Origin: Chloroflexota bacterium
GTDB taxonomy: Bacteria > Chloroflexota > UBA6077 > CF-72
NCBI GenBank assembly: GCA_019247135.1
Contig: JAFAPL010000134.1
Coordinates: 1-6,664 of the forward strand
DNA: 6,664 nucleotides
Direction: 5' to 3'
A program made the translations under genes and the position numbers. Below are positions 1-5,109 of the stretch, piece after piece (the first letter of the stretch is position 1; each line of letters opens with the position of its first letter). The notes below the pieces were generated by a model. The model searched no databases. It was given only the letters and a program-made list of their open reading frames with translations, and had not been told where the DNA came from.

Positions 1-4
1 CTAC

Positions 5-1735
5 ATGCCGCTTGAGAGCCTGCTACCGAGCTCTTTCCAACGAATCGGCATGGCGTTGTTCATGGCGTGGCCGATGGTCATCTGGATGCGCATCCGCGGC
101 CATGGTTGGCGTCACGGCTTTGAAATGTCCGCAGCCATGCTCATCCCGTGGGCGGCGCTCCTGATGGTGGCGAAGGTCATCACACCGCTCGCGAGTGTCG
201 CGGACTGGGGCATGTACCTCGGCATGCTCGCGTACATGCTGGTGCGCCGCGACCACCACGCCCACCACGCTGCGCACGAGCATGCGATGAGTGGAAATCG
301 GCGCCGCTTTTCCTTCCGGCCCCTGCTGCTCGCTCTCGCCTACTTCACGGCGGTCGTGCTCGTGCCGCTCGGAGTTGGCGTGTTCAACATCGGCAGCAAA
401 TATACCGCTCAACCGCAGCTAACCGAGGCGCCCGGTCTCGCGGTACCACTGCCAGTGCTGCCCGTGCCGGACCCGAACAAGAAAATCGCGGTCGTCTTGT
501 CGAGCGCGCATGGCTCCGAAATCACCGACACGCTGCCACCGTTCGAGATCCTGGCAGACTCCGGCGCATTCAACGTCTATTCCGTCGCTCCAGAGCGCAC
601 GGTTCTGCCGCTGATCTCGGGGTCCAACAAGGACACAAGTCTGGATTTCATTCCGAATTTCTCATACGCCGACTACGAGTCGCAGATCGGCCGTGATCCG
701 GATCTGATCGTGATCCCGTGGATGCCGGGCTACACACCTGAGCGCGACGCCGAGGTGCTCGACTGGATTCGGGGTCACGTTGGCTCGAATACAACGGTCC
801 TCTCAATCTGTATCGGTGGCACCATCCTCGCGGACACCGGGCTGCTGCACGGCCACACCGCCACCGACAACGTCGGGGCCATGCCCGACGTGATGGCAAG
901 GTACCCAGACGTCACGTGGGTAGCGAACGTCCGCTGGTACGACGACGGCAACATGGTCGAGTCGACCACACTTACTTCAGGCATCGATGCGACCCTGCAC
1001 GTTGTCGATCGATTTGCCGGTCGGGCGACCGCGCTCGACGTGGCACACCAGATCGGGTACGCGAACATTCAGTATCTGGATGACCCGAGCTGGCCATGGC
1101 CCAGCGAGCAATGGCCCACAATCCAGTCGCTCGACGATCGCATCGGATCGGTCATCCTGACAGCAGCGTTCAGGCCACAGCAGAACGTGGGCATACCGCT
1201 GTTCGATGGAGTCAGTGAGGCCGGCCTCGCAGGACTTATTGACCCACAACACGCGTCACTGAATCTCAACACCTTCGCTGTCGCGCCCCAGCGGAGCGTG
1301 GTGCGCTCGCGTAACAATTTCCTGTTTGTCCCACGCTATGACTTCGCGTCGGTGCCGCGGTTGGATCGCGTGCTGATCCCCGCCGGATCGGATAGCGCTG
1401 CGAAGCGAGAGGTTGTCGCGGCCTGGTCCGCTGATCCAACCCACCGCCCTGTGGAGGACATCTTCCAGAACGTGCCCGCTGGTGAGACGGCCTACGACGC
1501 CACCTTCGAAGACCTCGCCAGGACCCAAGGTGCCACCTTCGGCCGATCCGCGGCGAGCCTGTTGTTCTACGTCATGGATCCCGCGCGGCTGCAGGGGTCA
1601 GACTGGACTCTCGCGGACGTGCTCACACCATTGCTGATCGGGTTGCTCGGCGCGACGCTGGTGTACGGCCTCACTCACATGAAGCTCTCAGCACGGCGAA
1701 GTCCGCGGCTGATCAAGATTCCGCAGGCGGCCTGA
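5..1735 (+). CDS. Membrane-anchored tandem DJ-1/PfpI (GlxA-like) protein with Met/His-rich N-terminal membrane domain
   Basis: Predicted integral membrane protein of 576 residues. Helices are visible at about 14-30, 41-60, 67-80 and 107-128, with a last one at 541-559. Residues 160-350 form a DJ-1/PfpI domain of the type found in GlxA-like regulators: the Cys269 nucleophile elbow (SICIGG), then ADTGLLHGH and SGIDATLHVVDR. Residues 382-460 look like the first half of a second DJ-1-like fold (IPLFDGVSEAGLAG, then DRVLIPAG) but have no cysteine. A Pro-rich stalk (147-157) links helix 4 to the domain. Arginines before helix 4 and basic residues after the last helix put both DJ-1 domains outside the cytoplasm by the positive-inside rule. 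Six histidines lie in residues 84-93. No helix-turn-helix is present, so it is not a GlxA-type transcription factor. The open frame continues left of the ATG at 5 (TAC before it), so the true start may lie outside the window. Function unknown; a copper role is inferred from copA downstream. Confidence 0.85.
   Translation: MPLESLLPSSFQRIGMALFMAWPMVIWMRIRGHGWRHGFEMSAAMLIPWAALLMVAKVITPLASVADWGMYLGMLAYMLVRRDHHAHHAAHEHAMSGNRRRFSFRPLLLALAYFTAVVLVPLGVGVFNIGSKYTAQPQLTEAPGLAVPLPVLPVPDPNKKIAVVLSSAHGSEITDTLPPFEILADSGAFNVYSVAPERTVLPLISGSNKDTSLDFIPNFSYADYESQIGRDPDLIVIPWMPGYTPERDAEVLDWIRGHVGSNTTVLSICIGGTILADTGLLHGHTATDNVGAMPDVMARYPDVTWVANVRWYDDGNMVESTTLTSGIDATLHVVDRFAGRATALDVAHQIGYANIQYLDDPSWPWPSEQWPTIQSLDDRIGSVILTAAFRPQQNVGIPLFDGVSEAGLAGLIDPQHASLNLNTFAVAPQRSVVRSRNNFLFVPRYDFASVPRLDRVLIPAGSDSAAKREVVAAWSADPTHRPVEDIFQNVPAGETAYDATFEDLARTQGATFGRSAASLLFYVMDPARLQGSDWTLADVLTPLLIGLLGATLVYGLTHMKLSARRSPRLIKIPQAA
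50..283 (+). other. Met-stripe helices and His cluster in the N-terminal membrane domain
   Basis: Part of the first DJ-1-like protein. Methionines fall at residues 16, 20, 24 and 28 in the first predicted helix, at 41 and 45 at the start of the second, and at 70, 74 and 78 in the third. The i, i+4 spacing puts them on one helix face. The third helix is followed by RRD and then six histidines at 84, 85, 87, 88, 91 and 93. Met on a helix face and clustered His are typical soft-metal ligands; copper binding is inference. The paralogue downstream lacks this whole region. Confidence 0.6.
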
Positions 1736-1740
1736 AGGGA
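1735..1740 (+). promoter_or_regulatory. Ribosome binding site for the second DJ-1-like gene
   Basis: AAGGGA overlaps the last base of the upstream TGA stop and lies 7 bases before the ATG at 1748. It lies only 4 bases before the in-frame GTG at 1745, so the ATG is the better start. The 12-base gap suggests that the two genes are cotranscribed and perhaps translationally coupled. Confidence 0.6.
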
Positions 1741-1747
1741 ACCAGTG

Positions 1748-3163
1748 ATGCTATCCGCCCTGTTCCGCATTCCCTGGGGCAAGCTGCTCGTTGCAATTGC
1801 CTATCTCATCGCGGTCATTGGTGTGCCGCTTTCGGTTGAAGCTCTGAACTACTACAACAAGGCGGCGATACCCGGGCAGCCTTTCGAAGCGCCTGCTTAC
1901 ATCGGTGCGCTTCCGTCGCCACCCACTCCGGATCCCACAAAGAAGACCGCGGTCGTGCTCTCGAGTGCCTACGGTTCCGAGATCACCGATACCTTGCCCC
2001 CCTTTGAGATCTTCGCCCGTTCCGGTGCATTCAATACATATTCGGTCGCTCCAGAACGAGACGTGCTTCCTCTCGGGCCCGGTCCTGTCATGGGGGCGAC
2101 CAGCCTGGACTTCGTACCGCATTTCTCGTTCAAGGACTACGACGCTATCGTCGGTGCTCCGCCGGATCTCATCGTTGTTCCCGAGTTTCCGGGCTACGCG
2201 CCCGAACGCGACGCGGCGGTGCTTGATTGGATCCGCGGCCACTTCGGACCTCGTACCACCCTGCTGGCCATCTGCGACGGAATTATGCCCGTAGCTGATA
2301 CGGGATTGCTGGACGGTCACACGTATACCACCAATCCCGGGGATTTTGACTACGCCGCGGCGCATGCGCCGAGCGCCACATTGCTCCAGAACCTCCGCTA
2401 CGTCGACGACGGCTCGGTCGTCTCCTCGAGCGCCGTCGCATCGGGAATTGACGCGACATTGCACGTCGTCGATCGATTCGCCGGCCGTAAGACGGCTCTC
2501 GACGTTGATCGCCAGCTTGGCTATACGCAGACTGGCTGGCTGGATGCTCCGAGCTTCGACCCGCCAACTGCCACCCGGTTCGAAATGGGGCTGTTGACCG
2601 GGTTCGAAGTCCGGCAGCAGTTGGGCGTGCCGGTGTACGACGGCGTGAGCGAGTTCGGCCTGGCGGGTCTCCTCGACCCGGAGGTTGGCTCAACATCAGC
2701 CCGAGCATTCGTCATGGCTCCCGAGCGGCGCATCGTGCGCGGTGCCACCGGGTTCCTGTTCGTGCCGCGCTTCACGTTCAGCACGGTTCCCGCGCTCGAT
2801 CGGGTGCTGGTGCCAGCCGGAACGGACAATGTCGCCAGGCAACAGGTGCTAGCGGCGTGGTCGGCTGGTCAGGGCCGTCCGCCCGCCGAGGACATCTACC
2901 AGAGTATTGGTCGCGGCGAGAGTGCATACGAGGCCACGTTGCAAGACCTTGCGCGCACGCGGAGTGGTCCGCTCGCGCAAACGATTGCCGATACGCTGTT
3001 CTATCAGCTGGGTGCCACGCAGTTTGCGGGAGCCGCCTGGCCGATCGGAGACATCCTTGCCGCCGCGGCGTTCATGCTGCTCGGAGCATCAGTTGTCTTC
3101 GCCGTTACGCACTTCAACATTCCGCGCCGCACTCGAATGCGGGTCCAGCCGCAGCCTGCCTGA
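1748..3163 (+). CDS. Membrane-anchored tandem DJ-1/PfpI (GlxA-like) protein, paralogue of the upstream gene
   Basis: A 471-residue protein from the ATG at 1748 (an in-frame GTG precedes it directly). One N-terminal helix (about 13-31) is preceded by Arg and Lys. A Pro-rich stalk (PSPPTPDP) leads to a DJ-1/PfpI domain at about 67-259 with Cys176 in the elbow AICDGI. A second, cysteine-free DJ-1-like half domain follows (about 288-358; VPVYDGVSEFGLAG, then DRVLVPAG). A C-terminal helix at 435-454 ends in a basic tail (PRRTRMR). Charges place both domains outside the cytoplasm. Collinear similarity to the upstream protein runs from the first DJ-1 strand to the C-terminal helix (shared TDTLPPFEI, SGIDATLHVVDRFAGR and others), so the pair arose by duplication. 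It lacks the Met/His-rich membrane domain. Cys176 is the only cysteine. The activity is not known; the family includes proteases, hydratases, glyoxalases and regulatory domains. Operon membership with the upstream gene is likely. Confidence 0.85.
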   Translation: MLSALFRIPWGKLLVAIAYLIAVIGVPLSVEALNYYNKAAIPGQPFEAPAYIGALPSPPTPDPTKKTAVVLSSAYGSEITDTLPPFEIFARSGAFNTYSVAPERDVLPLGPGPVMGATSLDFVPHFSFKDYDAIVGAPPDLIVVPEFPGYAPERDAAVLDWIRGHFGPRTTLLAICDGIMPVADTGLLDGHTYTTNPGDFDYAAAHAPSATLLQNLRYVDDGSVVSSSAVASGIDATLHVVDRFAGRKTALDVDRQLGYTQTGWLDAPSFDPPTATRFEMGLLTGFEVRQQLGVPVYDGVSEFGLAGLLDPEVGSTSARAFVMAPERRIVRGATGFLFVPRFTFSTVPALDRVLVPAGTDNVARQQVLAAWSAGQGRPPAEDIYQSIGRGESAYEATLQDLARTRSGPLAQTIADTLFYQLGATQFAGAAWPIGDILAAAAFMLLGASVVFAVTHFNIPRRTRMRVQPQPA

Positions 3164-3197
3164 GCGCAACCCTCGCACCAAGCAGTCCCGTTCGTAA

Positions 3198-3231
3198 ACA
3201 CGAGAGGGACCGCTTACCTCTCGGCTCGTGT
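3198..3231. repeat. Nested inverted repeats, possible terminator or operator
   Basis: Two perfect 7-base inverted repeats share bases. CGAGAGG (3201-3207) pairs with CCTCTCG (3217-3223) across a 9-base loop. ACACGAG (3198-3204) pairs with CTCGTGT (3225-3231) across a 20-base loop. They are mutually exclusive as hairpins. The site is about 35 bases after the stop of the second DJ-1-like gene. No clean T-run follows, so a Rho-independent terminator is only weakly supported; a regulator binding site before copA is the alternative. Confidence 0.4.
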
Positions 3232-3380
3232 GGCTCCGTCTCTTGTTGTAAGCCGCGCCGCGCGAATCGACCAAATGTGGAGTCGAAAATCCAATTCTCA
3301 TCCGATGTCGTGCGCCGGGCCACCCCCTCAAACTTTTCTGCGACACCGAAACGAAATTTGCCTCATTCCGAGGCCCCCCA

Positions 3381-3386
3381 AGGAGG
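3381..3386 (+). promoter_or_regulatory. Shine-Dalgarno sequence of copA
   Basis: AGGAGG is a perfect consensus and lies 8 bases before the ATG at 3395. It decides the copA start over the upstream in-frame GTG at 3230. Confidence 0.8.
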
Positions 3387-3394
3387 ACCACACC

Positions 3395-4546
3395 ATGTCA
3401 ACCACAGTTGCCTCGAGGCTGGCGGACGTACAGGAGGTGACCTTTCCCGTGACAGGGATGACTTGCGCCTCCTGCGTCCGTCGCATCGAGAAGGCCCTGA
3501 AGAAGGTCGACGGAGTCCAGGAAGCCAGCGTCAACCTGGCCACCGAAAAAGCCCGTGTTGTTTTCGACCCCGGGGCCACCACGTTCGAAGCGATGCATGC
3601 CGCCGTTCAGACGGCCGGCTACGGCGTTGGGGATCAGCCTCCCGCGGAGTCTCCGGCAGCGCCACAAGGAGGCCAATCCGCTGTGGGGCTGCAGCCGCAA
3701 CGCGACTCTGCTGATCAACTGGAGAGTGATCGTCAGCGGGAAATCGATGACCTGAAGCGCCGGTGGATGGTGGCGCTACCGGTCGGCCTCGGCCTGATGG
3801 CGCTGATGTACATCCCACTGCCACTGGATGCGATGGATATCCTGATGCCGGCGATTCTGGTCATTGCGACCGGGGTCCAGTTCTGGGCTGGCCGTACCTT
3901 CTACCAGGCCGCCTGGGCCTCCGCCAAACACGGAAGCAAAAATATGAATACGCTGGTGGCCCTCGGCACGCTGGTGGCGTGGGGCTACAGCGCATTCGTC
4001 ACGCTGTGGCCCGGTCTCGCTGAAGGCTGGGGCTTCCCCGTTCACATCTACTTCGAGACCGCGATCGTCATCATTGGGCTGATCCTGCTCGGCAGATGGA
4101 TGGAGGCCAGGGCCAAGAGGCAGACCGCGGGCGCAATCAAAGCGTTGATGGGCCTGCAGGCGAAGACCGCCCGCGTCATCCGCGGGGGCACGGAGCTGGA
4201 TGTTCCGGTGGAATCCGTGCAAGTTGGCGATCTGGTGCGCGTTAGGCCCGGCGAGAAGGTTCCGGTAGACGGCGAGATCGTCGAGGGTCACTCCAGCGTG
4301 GACGAGAGCATGCTCAGCGGCGAACCGGTTCCCGTCGAGAAGACCTCGGGCGACAGCGTCATCGGCGCCACGCTGAACAAGACGGCAGCTTCGTGTTTCG
4401 CGCAACAAAGGTGGGCAAAGATACGGCGCTGGCGCAGATCGTCAGATTGGTCGAAGAAGCGCAGGGATCCAAGTCCCCCATGCAGCGGCTGGCCGATACG
4501 GTTGCCAACTATTTTGTCCCGGCGGTCATCGGGATTGCGGCGGTGA
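3395..4546 (+). CDS. copA: copA fragment 1: metal-binding domain, helices 1-4, actuator domain
   Basis: Reads ATPase sequence from the ATG at 3395 to Lys329 (codon at 4379). It then runs out of frame for about 54 codons to the stop at 4544-4546; this tail is Arg/Trp/Ser-rich and unlike any ATPase. The true segment has one N-terminal heavy-metal-associated domain (about 14-78), a low-complexity linker (80-110), four helices (about 124-142, 148-165, 184-206 and 216-234) and the actuator domain with VPVDGEI and LSGEP. If translated alone it could bind Cu(+) but could not hydrolyse ATP. Confidence 0.75.
   Translation: MSTTVASRLADVQEVTFPVTGMTCASCVRRIEKALKKVDGVQEASVNLATEKARVVFDPGATTFEAMHAAVQTAGYGVGDQPPAESPAAPQGGQSAVGLQPQRDSADQLESDRQREIDDLKRRWMVALPVGLGLMALMYIPLPLDAMDILMPAILVIATGVQFWAGRTFYQAAWASAKHGSKNMNTLVALGTLVAWGYSAFVTLWPGLAEGWGFPVHIYFETAIVIIGLILLGRWMEARAKRQTAGAIKALMGLQAKTARVIRGGTELDVPVESVQVGDLVRVRPGEKVPVDGEIVEGHSSVDESMLSGEPVPVEKTSGDSVIGATLNKTAASCFAQQRWAKIRRWRRSSDWSKKRRDPSPPCSGWPIRLPTILSRRSSGLRR
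4382..4386 (+). other. Frameshift site 1 in copA (one base missing)
   Basis: The upstream frame reads NK at 4376-4381. The next family-like residues ([12 protein letters not shown]) begin at 4384 in the frame one base back. AAG ACG GC AGC becomes AAG ACG GGC AGC (KTGS) with one added G, so a GG/GGG homopolymer change explains it. There is no slippery heptamer. Confidence 0.85.
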
Positions 4547-5109
4547 CTTTCGTTGTCTGGCTCGTCCCGGGGCCTGAGACAGCGCGGTTGAGCTTCGCGG
4601 TCAGCGCGGCGATCGCCGTGCTGATCATCGCGTGTCCATGTGCGCTGGGTCTGGCGACGCCGACCGCCATTATGGTGGGCACCGGCAAAGCCGCCGAACT
4701 GGGTGTGCTGATCCGCGGCGGCGAGGCACTCGAGCAAGCACGTCGCATCGACACCATCGTGCTCGACAACACCGGCACGCTGACTCGGGGTCGACCCAGC
4801 GTGACACGGGTCCTTTCAACCAACGGTTTGCGGAACACGACCTGCTGCGTCTGGCAGCGGCCGTCGAGGTCGGCTCCGAGCATCCGCTGGGCGAAGCCAT
4901 CGTCACTCGGGCTCACGAATTGGGAATTGAGCTACCGAAGGCCGAAATGTTCCAGTCGTTCAGTGGCCGCGGCGTGCAGGCGCGTGTTGGCGATCGGGAG
5001 GTGGTCCTCGGCAACCGTGCACTCATGGCTGATTACGGCATCCAACTCGACGGTCTGGTTGAACGCGCTGACGCACTGGCAGCCGCGGGTGCAACGCCGA
5101 TGTACGTGA
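4384..5109 (+). CDS. copA: copA fragment 2: helices 5-6 with CPC and the phosphorylation motif
   Basis: The ATPase sequence runs from the Gly codon at 4384 to the Gly codon at 4825. A possible GTG start is at 4393, but there is no reason to expect real initiation. It holds [17 protein letters not shown], two helices, CPC of the metal path (codons 4633-4641) and the phosphorylation loop (codons 4765-4779, DNTGT). After 4829 the frame is wrong and encodes about 93 Cys/Ser/Arg-rich residues to the stop at 5107-5109. Confidence 0.7.
   Translation, partial: GSFVFRATKVGKDTALAQIVRLVEEAQGSKSPMQRLADTVANYFVPAVIGIAAVTFVVWLVPGPETARLSFAVSAAIAVLIIACPCALGLATPTAIMVGTGKAAELGVLIRGGEALEQARRIDTIVLDNTGTLTRGRPSVTRVLSTNGLRNTTCCVWQRPSRSAPSIRWAKPSSLGLTNWELSYRRPKCSSRSVAAACRRVLAIGRWSSATVHSWLITASNSTVWLNALTHWQPRVQRRCT
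4826..4830 (+). other. Frameshift site 2 in copA (one base missing)
   Basis: The upstream frame reads STNG to 4827, and the family-like [20 protein letters not shown] begins at 4830 one base back. GGT TT GCG becomes GGT TTT GCG (GFAEHD) with one added T, so a TTT/TTTT homopolymer change explains it. No slippery heptamer is present. Confidence 0.85.

Larger units (their letters stand above)
3164..3394 (+). other. Intergenic region before copA
   Basis: This 231-base gap separates the DJ-1-like pair from copA. It holds an inverted repeat near its left end (3198-3231) and the copA Shine-Dalgarno sequence at its right end. The middle is somewhat richer in A/T (about 3275-3360). I do not see a convincing -35/-10 pair, nor a clear CueR, CsoR or CopY operator. 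The open frame of copA extends upstream through part of this gap to a GTG at 3230, but that stretch has no protein-like composition. A copA promoter here is plausible but not demonstrated. Confidence 0.5.

Noticed and set aside
50..283. True CTR-family copper transporter domain at the N-terminus of the first protein.
   Set aside because: The spacing of Met is reminiscent, but the order of motifs differs (CTR has MxxxM in its second helix and GxxxG in the third), so I only record the resemblance.
482..1054. Annotation of the DJ-1-like proteins as GlxA/AraC-type transcription regulators.
   Set aside because: The domain resembles their N-terminal part, but no AraC helix-turn-helix follows; a second DJ-1-like half and a membrane helix follow instead.
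1745..1747. GTG start for the second DJ-1-like gene.
   Set aside because: It is directly before an ATG that has the better distance (7 bases) from AAGGGA; the difference is one residue.
1751..2464. Long open frame on the minus strand (237 codons), and a similar one at 3776-4408 (210 codons).
   Set aside because: They lie opposite strongly supported genes, are Arg/Gly/Asp-rich with no recognisable domain, and are usual in GC-rich DNA.
3275..3360. Promoter or MerR/CsoR-type operator for copA in the A/T-richer part of the gap.
   Set aside because: No pair of -35/-10 hexamers at a normal spacing and no palindrome matching known copper operators could be seen.
3230..3394. Upstream GTG start for copA at 3230.
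   Set aside because: The extra 55 residues do not resemble a copper ATPase N-terminus, and the ATG at 3395 has a perfect AGGAGG at 8 bases.
2857..3714. Plus-strand open frame of 285 codons spanning the end of the second DJ-1-like gene, the gap and the start of copA.
   Set aside because: It is a shifted reading of two real genes; the product is Arg/Ser/Cys-rich without a domain, and no ribosome binding site was found.
4376..4392. Programmed -1 frameshifting as the reason for the first copA break, as in the E. coli copA that yields a short copper chaperone.
   Set aside because: In E. coli the shift follows the first metal-binding domain at a slippery CCCAAAG. Here the break is in the actuator domain, there is no X XXY YYZ heptamer, and a second similar break follows. 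An indel is simpler.
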